DNA of 64,000 bases from SAR86 cluster bacterium AG-390-O18 (GTDB lineage: Bacteria > Pseudomonadota > Gammaproteobacteria > Magnimaribacterales > AG-339-G14), in assembly GCA_003279605.1 (NCBI GenBank), contig QCHF01000001.1:90075-154074 (forward strand), given 5' to 3'. The position numbers and the translations under genes are program-made. Below are positions 56,001-62,614 of the stretch, in pieces. The number at the start of each line of letters is the position of its first letter. The stretch's first letter is position 1. The notes under the pieces are model-generated. The model did no database searches. It saw nothing but the letters and a program-made list of their open reading frames with translations, and had not been told where the DNA came from.

Positions 56001-57272
56001 CAAAAACAATACAACGGTTCCAGCTATGTGGATGCTATAAATTTAGCAGGTTCCAACAGTTGGCGTTCGGGCATTACTACTTCAGCAAATACTTGGAACG
56101 GAAGATTCTCAGGACATTGGATGACTGATGTTGAGTCAACCCAAAAAAGCATGCCACAGTATTTTCGAGCACCGTTGACGGCTACCTTTGATGAAACCAA
56201 CGACCGAGTCAAAGTCATCGCCAATAACATAAACATTCATCCGGATCCCGATTGGAATACGGGTACCAGTTCCGGAGACAACACTTGGTATCATTCTGGC
56301 GGTTGCGGTTTTGACGGCGTTTCTTGGTCTGCCGGCAGCTGTTCGTCTGTGTATCGTTTGGTAGGAAATACTGGAGCTACTTTGCAATTTGGTGATGATG
56401 ACAATCAAAAAGATAGCGCTACTTTTGCGAATTCCGCTTACATCAATAAAAAAGTCTTCGGCGCCATACTTAAAAACGAATCAAAAAATATTCATTACAC
56501 TGGTGGTACTACCAATTTTGAAAGTCGAAATGTTGATAATGCCGGTGCAATGGTCACTTGGGATACCATCGATGAAAAAGACAAAGACTGGCTAAGCACC
56601 TGTTCCGGATTTCAAAGTTCTGATTGTGCAGACCCCGAACCGTCCTTGGAATACATGACTTGGGGGATATGGGCCATGGCCACCAACGATGGCCTTGAGT
56701 ACATGACTGGCGAACAACCGAGCGCCGTGCATATGGGAACATGGTATGCCGGAGATTTATTGGATGCGAGCGATTGGCCAGTCAGTCGAACCGCAAATCT
56801 TGCTGGTATGGCAATGTTCAGCATGTGGAAAAGTCAAACCGTAGGTGGGGTTACGACCAATTACAACTGGACCGAAGGTTCCAGAGCACAAGGCTCTGTG
56901 GTCTTTGATGGCTCGGGGAATTACGGCGTAACCATCCATGTTCATGACCTGGGTAGAACCAATTGTGACAACGGTGCAGCCAGTGGATACGGTTGTAGTT
57001 CGGGCTCTGGAGCTTACGCAAATAATTGGACCGAGGGACAAAGCATGGGCACCATTACCTGGCAGGCATCCGGCACTAACGGAAATCCAAATTTTAGTGG
57101 AGGAGATAGTGCTGCTGGTGTTGCAGGCCTTGGCGTGAGTACTTGGAAGAGCATGCAGGGCAGTCTTTACGGCACTGCCTCGCACGTTGAAGCAGGCGCG
57201 GAGCTAATTTATTCCAAACAAAATTCAAGTAATTATATTCAAGCGATTGGTACCGTAATTTTATCGGAGTAG
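50097..57272 (+). CDS. Giant exported FecR/cadherin-like/nidogen-like surface protein
   Basis: 2391-residue protein, probably surface or periplasmic. Parts in order: basic signal peptide (about 1-34, h-region IIRIFVTLVGLPLSSLA); FecR-like beta domain (about 75-190, with NVATVGIRGG); acidic Ser/Glu repeat tract (about 225-325); acidic linker to about 490; four cadherin-like repeats (about 495-865, with ALDYET and INxxTGQVTL signatures); a further beta module to about 990; and a nidogen-like module around 1195-1420 (FFGQSFSHIYVNENGFLTFG). The remaining 970 residues are unrecognised but hold many closely spaced Cys pairs. No LPxTG, RTX repeat or autotransporter barrel is seen, so export and anchoring are unclear. 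Adhesion or matrix function is inference. Confidence 0.8.
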   Translation: MKIKKYFLSHQSTKKLIIRIFVTLVGLPLSSLALTQEEIGVAAAVNTTTTDNFYDPSGMFEERRLVEEGYKIIQNRTIETDEKGKAQMILIDGTAFTIGPNSKVILDKFVYNPETNDGFLEMQATGLLRLVGGKVTKKNAATINTNVATVGIRGGIVIVDADNESTSAAFVYGQEMEVIPLQNQGGRTVLTEDGFVVEVNDPYDDIDTPELLTAEALAGYSAEFEGDEEEEEEESESDSETEEEEEEESEEESEEESEEESEEESEEESSEEESEEESEEESEEESEEESSEEESEEEESTEEESTEEEGAEDQNEETSDNDESSSESSDEKEEAPVEETDTDDGSQEDTPETEQQDDSQTSQDEETNADLPGDNNSVDDKPTGDSEKPDAGRPDGSGEVDLDNEFNEVGDDKEEPEIVIDEDSLLTDSGISDNSSNVAPDQLTTSDDIGGELGDDLFEIEQEEEEPAEETTEEVQDTTAETVQQEAIEEKMSANVSVRADSFIESSPKNTLVATTAVEGNNMTYALENDFGVFKVNKRGKIKTKSFLDFETAEKYDLVLLVTNNKGKTVRVPFTVNIADVSELSATGTVRAAAFHEGDNVNKILGDIFPVSDETPTYEITGTGKEYFRINNNGKLRLDKAFNYSAQSKFNLVIKVTSGTDSVDVPLTINVLENIAPDFSAACQSSCALAESASTGTVIINTTRTDTDIDNLTYSLENNFGNKFNINQTTGQVTLNSALDYETTTSYTLNVIATDSKGITKERSSTFNVTDVAVGFSGTLVSASKSENIATGAVILNSAVNGFPSATYSLSGGNSKFAINASTGQVTLANALDYETATSHTFSVTATAGGESETANFTLNVDNFTYTVSDSGASSSYVKKGTYFRTANSNFTYLLDEDIVSKGASDRVVGDFGTGIAGTTYGIEGTNRGNFTIDSAGILSIKNYTGGPGSANPIIINEGYTQNTGTLDVRVTADIPGEGQVSSPLFYVKGKNVESNENLVMKFASGYNNVTHDFQGNNPFKATAHRNASGSGGHNNQVVTESVLTVADRVSSPHIASANDQFYTRYGQNGGKTYYRTSTVANGDNEHGTEILDFEYWFPVDSSTSNDTARQYAPMSEANAGWDAARPTREEAKYACLDSGQGCGGGTTEHALSGNWTATTEGSNFSGYKVTQRNFGRNTDYLLNSSINGANAGNGTGTDTVLGQYNNNFGGTNNNYTSEFETVTLPETFNFFGQSFSHIYVNENGFLTFGNGGANSDKPWHQQSLNGNSNQTYVAAYRGGGRPLMYLHEANAYSNSGGSMLPDSYKLPNVYGKPGTTNADNLDNTIFALWHDYFTDSDNNNWSIRQLWNSTTKILTIGWYNIRSFSNSNNNHEANFEVQLNFNDDSFRIVQGDFGNSFPHQVANNSFIGISKDVSCASSAEDISMCEGKDYIQLYFHDSHFGDYESPSMNYFHSFQNPNGSDSPNQIHSMYNAYFTNNQTVNGTTYCYNDQTGFNALDSTTCTNSYNAYTAKDATHFSFSPQGTGGVKNVLLPSNIKQSYRSGHMGQFMWMHLDKDPTTLGYTPPANNATGFDAAGPNSRDGVTGGSLSAGSAISHTTATDEIVIGGEVYTASKLESFLNNTKKVVAYAPIPLLHTNKYELPQYAGQSDVRFRRAHTIMPNFISTDYMESKDNGTDANFDFHQLRDDDHCKGNISCIVYNTDGSTSFNAQDGSSNTKTEAHIDGMYGYAAKALDHNVHVASERFGNLADNADFVPVGQSLWYQVYNPSGRGVGLFAQLNWSCGTGKPCGEHTPNETGAPHNSQQSLFSVLVVDSGDKSDFATSQTSSAGYAVSSTGTVVDGSHYWSYKRRDGRTTTTDGAYAGAEKTTQITFGINPIACVSGPDNGCFFGDNQGAGSSTIGAPSTAIITTSDPCSSGHATSFTGCHIETSGSPKNMELGVMYSMAANDSATLADQKYKTETFYQGIAQQKQYNGSSYVDAINLAGSNSWRSGITTSANTWNGRFSGHWMTDVESTQKSMPQYFRAPLTATFDETNDRVKVIANNINIHPDPDWNTGTSSGDNTWYHSGGCGFDGVSWSAGSCSSVYRLVGNTGATLQFGDDDNQKDSATFANSAYINKKVFGAILKNESKNIHYTGGTTNFESRNVDNAGAMVTWDTIDEKDKDWLSTCSGFQSSDCADPEPSLEYMTWGIWAMATNDGLEYMTGEQPSAVHMGTWYAGDLLDASDWPVSRTANLAGMAMFSMWKSQTVGGVTTNYNWTEGSRAQGSVVFDGSGNYGVTIHVHDLGRTNCDNGAASGYGCSSGSGAYANNWTEGQSMGTITWQASGTNGNPNFSGGDSAAGVAGLGVSTWKSMQGSLYGTASHVEAGAELIYSKQNSSNYIQAIGTVILSE
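50841..51024. repeat. 12-bp Ser-Glu-Glu-Glu codon repeat array
   Basis: In-frame tandem units of tccgaagaagar encode S-E-E-E. Two higher-order blocks of five and four units each end in tct-tca-gaa-gaa-gaa (SSEEE), then decay into T-E-E-E variants. Unit length is a multiple of three, so slippage would change tract length without shifting frame. Confidence 0.9.
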
Positions 57273-57301
57273 TAAAGAGGAATTATGTAAAGGAATTTAA
57301 A

Positions 57302-57388
57302 GGAGCGTAATATTTTAAATAACGTTTGCCGTTGTCTTTTTGGTACTTAGGCGACAATTTCGTTAATCCATTTAAAGGATTACGCTCC
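57302..57388 (+). ncRNA. Structured intergenic RNA-like element
   Basis: 87 bases closed by perfect 10-base inverted repeats GGAGCGTAAT (57302-57311) and ATTACGCTCC (57379-57388). Inside, TAACG pairs with CGTTA, and GTTGTC with GACAAT, giving a coaxial stem series with an asymmetric internal loop. A direct repeat ATTTAAAGGA occurs at 57295-57304 and 57370-57379. It may be a 3' UTR structure of the giant gene, a small RNA, or a small inverted-repeat element. Orientation is assumed from the following plus-strand terminator. Confidence 0.5.
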
Positions 57389-57423
57389 CTGGGCCCGGCC
57401 TTGTGCCGGGTTCAGTTTTTTTT
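57389..57423 (+). terminator. Intrinsic terminator after the giant gene
   Basis: CTGGGCCCGGC-cttgt-GCCGGGTTCAG is an 11-bp stem including two G-T pairs, followed by eight T. It is by far the most GC-rich short stretch nearby. Confidence 0.88.
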
Positions 57424-57455
57424 AATTTGATAGGTATAATGGACAACTTTTTATC

Positions 57456-58217
57456 ATGAGACAATTTATAGATTTTTTTCTAGCAATTCGCGACAGTCGA
57501 TTTTTTACCGGTTTGGTGATTACGGTGATTGTTGCTTCAGCTATTTATGCTGGCGCTAGTTCGTACAACATTCCTTCACAATATGCGTTGATAATCGACT
57601 ATCTCGATTACGCCATTACAATTTTTTTCTTAATTGAAATATTGATTCGAATGTTTGCTGAGGCAAATCATCCTTTGAGATTTTTTAAAAACGGGTGGAA
57701 TATTTTTGATTTAGTCATCGTGGTTGTTAGTTTGATACCAGTTGATGGCGCCTCCAGTGCTTTCGTTGCTCGTCTTTTACGAATTGTCAGAGTGCTGAGA
57801 ATCATAACGGTGATTCCTGCTTTTCGACACATTGTGGAGTCTTTATTTAGGTCGTTACCGCGAGTTGCTTTCATTGCCTTGTTGATGTTCATTGTGATTT
57901 ACATTTGGGCAGCAATAGGTACGTTAATTTTCAGCGAAGCCGATCCGGAGCATTGGCGTAACATTGGTATTGCAGCATTAACGCTGGCGCAGGTTGCAAC
58001 TTACGACGATTGGGCAGCAGTCATGTCTGAAGTAAGCGATGTCTATCCTTTTGCTTGGGTCTATTTCCTCAGTTTTATTTTAGTGACCTCAGTCGTTTTA
58101 TTGAACATGGTCATTGGGATCATCGTAGATGTAATGAGTCGCGACGCCCGAGAAAATCTTTTTGATAACGTGGACACAAACGACCACGTGGTTACCAAAG
58201 AAAACGAAGGATTATGA
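57456..58217 (+). CDS. Voltage-gated cation channel, one-domain bacterial type
   Basis: Six-helix ion channel of 253 residues related to NaChBac/NavAb. S1-S3 span about 15-95. S4 carries Arg106, 109, 112 and 115 at every third residue (RLLRIVRVLRII), the voltage-sensor pattern. S5 is at about 137-158 and S6 at about 198-226 (LLNMVIGIIVDVM). The pore filter reads TYDDWAA (182-188) where sodium channels have TLESWSM-type sequence, so two Asp replace Glu-Ser. A polar C-terminal tail could tetramerise. TATAAT lies 15 bases before the ATG. It overlaps the next gene by 4 bases (ATGA). Confidence 0.92.
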   Translation: MRQFIDFFLAIRDSRFFTGLVITVIVASAIYAGASSYNIPSQYALIIDYLDYAITIFFLIEILIRMFAEANHPLRFFKNGWNIFDLVIVVVSLIPVDGASSAFVARLLRIVRVLRIITVIPAFRHIVESLFRSLPRVAFIALLMFIVIYIWAAIGTLIFSEADPEHWRNIGIAALTLAQVATYDDWAAVMSEVSDVYPFAWVYFLSFILVTSVVLLNMVIGIIVDVMSRDARENLFDNVDTNDHVVTKENEGL

Positions 58218-58978
58218 GCTTCATAACCATCAGTACTTTCAACTATTTTTTGATTGCATGGTTAGCAGTGGGACTGGTGGCCTTTGTTTATTTGTTTTTT
58301 GAAACTGCCCCATACGGTAAGCACGTCTCAAAAGGTTGGGGTCCTGAGATCTCAGCCAAAGCCGGTTGGATCGTCGAAGAATGTCCGGCGTTTTTCTTGA
58401 TGCTCTTGTATTTTATTGTGGCTGGTGATTACACCAATCCAGTACACGTTATTTTTACGGTTTTGTATTGCGGTCATTATTTCAATCGAAGCTTTGTTTG
58501 GCCAATGCGTGCTCAGTCGACCGATAAAAAAATGCCCTTGATGGTGGTCTTTTCAGCCATTGGTTTCAATTTTGTTAACGTTTTTTTTCAAGGCACATGG
58601 ATTTTTCTTTTGAGCGATTACACCGGCGCTTGGCTTGTATCAATTCCTTTTCTTTTGGGTCTGGTGATTTTTTTTACTGGATTTTATATCAATGTTAGAT
58701 CGGATGAGATCATGATAAATCTGAGAAAGGATAAAGGCGAGGGTTATCACATTCCCAAAGGTTTTTTATTCAATAAGGTAAGTAACCCTAATTATCTGGG
58801 TGAGTTCATCGAATGGTTAGGTTGGGCCATCATGACTTGGAGCTGGGCAGGCTTGGTCTTTTTCTTATGGACAGTGTGTAATTTATTTCCACGCGCTGTT
58901 TCAAATCACAATTGGTACAAAAATAAATTCGAAGACTATCCTGCCGATAGAAAAGCAGTAATACCTAATATTATTTAA
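58214..58978 (+). CDS. Steroid 5-alpha-reductase-like membrane oxidoreductase
   Basis: Multi-pass membrane protein of 254 residues. The C-terminal part has the family signature: GYHIPKGFLFNKVSNPNYLG near residue 177, followed by EFIEWLGWAIMTWSWAG and LFPRAVSNHNWYKNKFEDYP near 223. Eukaryotic homologues reduce the delta-4 double bond of 3-oxo-steroids with NADPH; related bacterial proteins include isoprenylcysteine methyltransferase-like enzymes with a similar fold. The substrate here is unknown, possibly an enone lipid or sterol-like compound. It is translationally coupled to the ion-channel gene. Confidence 0.85.
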   Translation: MSFITISTFNYFLIAWLAVGLVAFVYLFFETAPYGKHVSKGWGPEISAKAGWIVEECPAFFLMLLYFIVAGDYTNPVHVIFTVLYCGHYFNRSFVWPMRAQSTDKKMPLMVVFSAIGFNFVNVFFQGTWIFLLSDYTGAWLVSIPFLLGLVIFFTGFYINVRSDEIMINLRKDKGEGYHIPKGFLFNKVSNPNYLGEFIEWLGWAIMTWSWAGLVFFLWTVCNLFPRAVSNHNWYKNKFEDYPADRKAVIPNII

Positions 58979-58988
58979 GAAACGACAT

Positions 58989-59390
58989 ATGGAAAGATTC
59001 ATTAAATATTTTTTAGGCTCGCTAATGATCTTCTCTTTAATTTTAGCGATTATGTTTATGATTATGCCGACTTATATGGATCAACTGACCGCCTTAGGAT
59101 TTACACCTGAGGAAATGCGTATTTGGGTTTATCGAGTTGTTGTACCAACATACTTTCTTACAATTGCTTACTTTTCCTATCGATATTTGAGTGGAAAAAA
59201 TCCAACTTCAACCGTTTGGCCCATTCTGATAGTAACCCTTTTCTTTTTGGTAACTCAGATAATTGGATTTATCTTTTTTTATTTTCATTGGATTCAAATT
59301 ATTTATTTTCTTATTACTGTGAGTTCATTTTTCATTTTGAGAGAAGCACATAACCGAAGAAAAAACGATATTTTTGGCAGTTCTCTTTAA
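58989..59390 (+). CDS. Small four-helix membrane protein, unknown function
   Basis: 133 residues with hydrophobic segments at about 10-28, 47-65, 74-95 and 97-116. The loops are short and the C-terminus is basic (REAHNRRKNDIF). I do not recognise the family. It begins 10 bases after the steroid-reductase-like gene, so probably belongs to the same transcript as the ion channel. Confidence 0.72.
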   Translation: MERFIKYFLGSLMIFSLILAIMFMIMPTYMDQLTALGFTPEEMRIWVYRVVVPTYFLTIAYFSYRYLSGKNPTSTVWPILIVTLFFLVTQIIGFIFFYFHWIQIIYFLITVSSFFILREAHNRRKNDIFGSSL

Positions 59391-59424
59391 TCATTTTGGC
59401 TGTTCAATATAATTAATTTTTAAT

Positions 59425-59712
59425 ATGTTGCAGAGACTAGATTTTTTAACCAAATTTTATATACGAACTGTTGCTGCTTTATGGATTCTTTTTGTTCCAG
59501 CGCTTTATTTGATTTCACTATTTTTAGGATCAGATAATATTTCTTTCAACCTTTTTTTAAACAGCTTGTTCGAATGGGCCGTTTTGGTCCCATTTGGGCT
59601 GGAACAAACAATACCAGAAAACATTGCTCCTTTAATAAGGTTCTTTTTTTGGTCTTTCTGGGTTTTAACAATCACCCGCTGGGTAATAACTGGAAAACAT
59701 TTTTACCAATAA
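59425..59712 (+). CDS. Small membrane protein, unknown function
   Basis: 95 residues with two to three hydrophobic segments (about 12-36, 43-58, 70-86) and aromatic-rich sequence such as FFFWSFWVLTITRW. TATAAT lies 11 bases before the ATG, and no ribosome site is obvious. It may have its own promoter or be read through from the 133-residue gene 34 bases upstream. Function not recognised. Confidence 0.65.
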   Translation: MLQRLDFLTKFYIRTVAALWILFVPALYLISLFLGSDNISFNLFLNSLFEWAVLVPFGLEQTIPENIAPLIRFFFWSFWVLTITRWVITGKHFYQ

Positions 59713-59716
59713 AAAC

Positions 59717-59884
59717 TTAAATTCCTATTAGGATTAAAGATACCAAGCCCCCAACAACAACTGAAAGATTAAATATTTTTTTGTCTGACAAAGGTGCTTT
59801 ACCATTGTAAGCACTGGATCGAAAATAATTATATAGAACGTACCAAAAAACAAAGGTTATAAAAGGCCATGCAAGTAAAAACAT
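59717..59884 (-). CDS. 55-residue two-helix membrane protein, unknown function
   Basis: Short minus-strand frame starting MFLLAWPFITFVFWYVLYNY and ending VVVGGLVSLILIGI. One hydrophobic helix at about 2-20, a charged middle (FRSSAYNGKAPLSDKK) and a second helix at about 38-55 fit a hairpin membrane protein. The start lies 13 bases after the stop of the 71-residue gene on the same strand, suggesting a two-gene unit. Support is from hydrophobic pattern and spacing only. Confidence 0.55.
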   Translation of the reverse strand: MFLLAWPFITFVFWYVLYNYFRSSAYNGKAPLSDKKIFNLSVVVGGLVSLILIGI

Positions 59885-59897
59885 GAATCAATGGCAA

Positions 59898-60113
59898 TTA
59901 ACCAAATATCATTTCACTTGAGAAATACAGCCCTAAATAGGTTAAAAAACCAACCGCTAGTGAGCCAAAAAACAACATCAGAGCTATTGATACAATTTCT
60001 GTCCAAAGCCATATGGTTTTCTTATCATCGTTGAGCCTGATGTAAATTTCTACAGCACCAAAGCAAATGGCAAATAAAGTTGCTAACAAAACAATGACAA
60101 TCACTTCATCCAT
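59898..60113 (-). CDS. 71-residue two-helix membrane protein, unknown function
   Basis: Starts MDEVIVIVLLATLFAICFGA, with helices at about 3-24 and 38-64 joined by a polar loop (RLNDDKKTIW). Ends YFSSEMIFG. It is the first of two minus-strand small membrane genes. Not recognised. Confidence 0.6.
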   Translation of the reverse strand: MDEVIVIVLLATLFAICFGAVEIYIRLNDDKKTIWLWTEIVSIALMLFFGSLAVGFLTYLGLYFSSEMIFG

Positions 60114-60203
60114 ATTCGAATTATAAGCAAATTAGCTATTAAATCTTTCTATTCTAACTTTATTGAATATGCGTATCTCTTTAATAGTTTGTAGAATAGA
60201 CGA

Positions 60204-60419
60204 ATGGGTGGATATGATTTTATGGTAGTCCTTTGGGTCATTTTCATTATAGTTGGCTTATTTCGAATTCGGGACGATTACCGAGATTACATAGCTGCAA
60301 AAGAAAAAATGAGTATCTCCTTAGGGACAAAACTTAGTATGTTTACGGGCGGAACTGCAATGACTTTATTTGGAATAGGTGGTTTGATATATCTTATTAA
60401 TAATCCAAATTTAGTTTAA
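60204..60419 (+). CDS. 71-residue two-helix membrane protein, unknown function
   Basis: Hydrophobic segments at about 5-20 and 47-66 flank a charged linker (RIRDDYRDYIAAKEKM). A TAGAAT hexamer lies 6 bases before the ATG with no ribosome site, another possible leaderless gene. It is divergent from the 71-residue minus-strand gene. Not recognised. Confidence 0.6.
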   Translation: MGGYDFMVVLWVIFIIVGLFRIRDDYRDYIAAKEKMSISLGTKLSMFTGGTAMTLFGIGGLIYLINNPNLV

Positions 60420-60472
60420 TTTTTTTTCTGGCAAATTTAAAAGATGTATAATTGCCGTTCATATCAAGATTT

Positions 60473-60547
<75 letters not shown>

Positions 60548-60549
60548 GC

Positions 60550-61860
60550 TTAATATTCTTTAAATAAGTAACCTGAAGTTAGATGCACAAACGCTTTGAC
60601 TCCGGTATCAAGAGACTCATCACTTACTTCAAAAAAAGGAGAGTGGTTACCAGCTGCTTTAGTCCAATCCTTTCCTACTTCTGTAACTCCCAAAAAGAAG
60701 AAGAAACCTGGTACTTGTTGAGCATAATAAGAAAAATCTTCAGCTCCAGTAGATAGATCGGTTCTAACCAAAAATTCTTTTCTATCAACAACCTTTTCAA
60801 GTATCGGAAGGACTCTTTCAGTAAGTTCAGGATCATTAATAGTTACAGGATAATTATTTCCAATTGGAATAATAACCTCAGCTGTTCCTCCGTTCATTTC
60901 AGCAGTACTTTTTGCAATGGTCGTCATTTCTTTAATTATTTTAGCTCTCATTTTAGGGTCGTAAGTACGCACAGTACCTTCCATAATAACCTCATCGGGG
61001 ATGATGTTACTTCGAACACCACCATGAATACTTCCTACTGTTATTACCGCAGGCAAGTTTCTTATATCGAGCTTACGGGAAACAATTGTATTGAAGGCGC
61101 TAACAATCTGAGAGCTTATCATGATGGGATCAATGCCAGCCCAAGGTGCAGAACCATGTGCTTGCTTTCCTTTAATGGTTATTTTCCAAGAGTCAGCTGC
61201 TGCCATCGTTGGTCCCTCTCTGTAGGCGATGATACCGTCAGGAGCTGGGTTTACGTGTAATCCGAATACCACATCGGGTTTATTTGTTTTAAAAATACCT
61301 TCTTTAAGCATCAACTTAGCTCCGCCTTCTTCACCAACTGGAGGACCTTCCTCAGCTGGTTGAAAGATAAACATGATGCTACCAACTAGTTTATCTCTGT
61401 GTTTTGAAAAAAATTCTGCGACGCCCATTAAGATTGCCATGTGAGCATCATGTCCACAGGCATGCATTACTCCAACGTCCAAACCATTAAAAGTTGAGCG
61501 CTCTTTTGAAGCAAAAGGTAATCCGGTTTGCTCAACAACAGGTAAAGCATCCATGTCAGCTCTGAGAGCAACCATGGGTCCAGGTTTATTTCCTCTCAAG
61601 ATTGCAATTAAACCGGTTTTTGCAACTCCCGTTGTCACTTCTAAATTTAACGATTTAAGATGTTTTTCTATGTACTTGGCTGTTTTAAATTCGCGGTTTG
61701 ATAATTCAGGATATTGGTGAAGATGTTGTCGCCAAGTAGTGACTTTTTGTAATAAAAAGTCAGACTCTAGATTAATTTGATCAACGAAATACTTCGAAGA
61801 AGCAAATGCTGAAAGAGGCACTAGCAAGAAGACAATTAATAATCTAAAAAAGACAATCAT
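60550..61860 (-). CDS. Exported M20-family amidohydrolase
   Basis: 436-residue metal-dependent amidohydrolase of the hippurate/indole-acetyl-amino-acid hydrolase type. It starts with a signal peptide (IVFFRLLIVFLLVPLSAFAS), so acts in the periplasm. Metal-site motifs: GVMHACGHDAHMAILMG near residue 129 with the bridging Cys and two His, FIFQPAEEGPPVGEEGGA near 165 with the catalytic Glu pair, VFGLHVNP near 199, and a late GAEDFSYYAQQVPG near 387. Likely substrates are N-acyl amino acids. It overlaps the upstream metallo-hydrolase by 4 bases, so the two are co-transcribed. Confidence 0.9.
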   Translation of the reverse strand: MIVFFRLLIVFLLVPLSAFASSKYFVDQINLESDFLLQKVTTWRQHLHQYPELSNREFKTAKYIEKHLKSLNLEVTTGVAKTGLIAILRGNKPGPMVALRADMDALPVVEQTGLPFASKERSTFNGLDVGVMHACGHDAHMAILMGVAEFFSKHRDKLVGSIMFIFQPAEEGPPVGEEGGAKLMLKEGIFKTNKPDVVFGLHVNPAPDGIIAYREGPTMAAADSWKITIKGKQAHGSAPWAGIDPIMISSQIVSAFNTIVSRKLDIRNLPAVITVGSIHGGVRSNIIPDEVIMEGTVRTYDPKMRAKIIKEMTTIAKSTAEMNGGTAEVIIPIGNNYPVTINDPELTERVLPILEKVVDRKEFLVRTDLSTGAEDFSYYAQQVPGFFFFLGVTEVGKDWTKAAGNHSPFFEVSDESLDTGVKAFVHLTSGYLFKEY

Positions 61861-62510
61861 TTGAATAATTGGTCAGCTACGTAAGGATTCGTAAGTCGTT
61901 CCTGACCAAATGTAGAAACTGGTCCGTGACCTGGTACAAAAGTCACATCATTTCCTAAAGGCCAGAGTTTGCCTCTGATCGCATCCAATAAGTCTTGAGT
62001 ATTACCTCTGGGTAGATCCGTCCTGCCAATTGAGCCTTGAAAAAGGACATCTCCAACGATGGCTAATTTTGATTCAGGATGATGAAATATTACATGTCCT
62101 GGCGTATGTCCTGGACAATGATAAACATCAAGTTTTTCTCCATCAATTTCAATTTGATCACCATCAGTTAACCAACGATTGGGTTCAAAGTTTTTTGCCG
62201 TATCCAATCCATATCGTTTGCCTTGTTCTTCCAAGGCATTGATTAAGAAACCATCATCTTTATGTGGACCTTCAATCTCAACTTCAAATTTTTGAGCTAA
62301 TTCAAAAGCACCACCGGCATGATCCAAATGTCCGTGCGTGATAAATACTTTAGAAAGTTTAAGACCCTGTTCTTGAATGAAATTTTCTATCAAAGATAAA
62401 TCTCCTCCAGGATCTGTAACTGCTGCAATCTTAGAAGACTCTTTCCAAATAACACATGAATTCTGCTGCAAAGGAGTCACAGGAATGATTGCTGCTTTTA
62501 GTGTAGCCAT
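61857..62510 (-). CDS. Metallo-beta-lactamase-fold hydrolase (glyoxalase-II-like)
   Basis: 217-residue binuclear zinc hydrolase. THGHLDHAGGAFELAQ near residue 58 is the HxHxDH motif, CPGHTPGHVIFHH near 131 supplies the third His, VGDVLFQGSIGRTDLPRG near 152 has the bridging Asp, and FVPGHGP near 191 has the last His. It belongs to the short YcbL-like group, without the C-terminal domain of true glyoxalase II. Likely a thioesterase for lactoyl-glutathione or other thioesters. A TATAAT lies about 22 bases before the ATG. Confidence 0.88.
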   Translation of the reverse strand: MATLKAAIIPVTPLQQNSCVIWKESSKIAAVTDPGGDLSLIENFIQEQGLKLSKVFITHGHLDHAGGAFELAQKFEVEIEGPHKDDGFLINALEEQGKRYGLDTAKNFEPNRWLTDGDQIEIDGEKLDVYHCPGHTPGHVIFHHPESKLAIVGDVLFQGSIGRTDLPRGNTQDLLDAIRGKLWPLGNDVTFVPGHGPVSTFGQERLTNPYVADQLFK

Positions 62511-62539
62511 GATTATAAAAAACTGACATTATTATAACC

Positions 62540-62567
62540 TATGAATTTTCAACTGTTAGTTGGGAAT
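62540..62567 (+). repeat. 28-bp direct repeat, left copy: remnant of hydrolase gene start
   Basis: Matches 63054-63081 with one mismatch. It includes ATG and the first nine codons of the epoxide-hydrolase-like gene; the reading frame then runs only to residue 29 before a stop. The two copies are 514 bases apart and bracket the 147-residue membrane-protein gene. Confidence 0.9.
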
Positions 62568-62614
62568 GGTTTTTTAGCTTGTAAGGCGTTGAAGATCAAA
62601 TTTTGGGAGAATTT

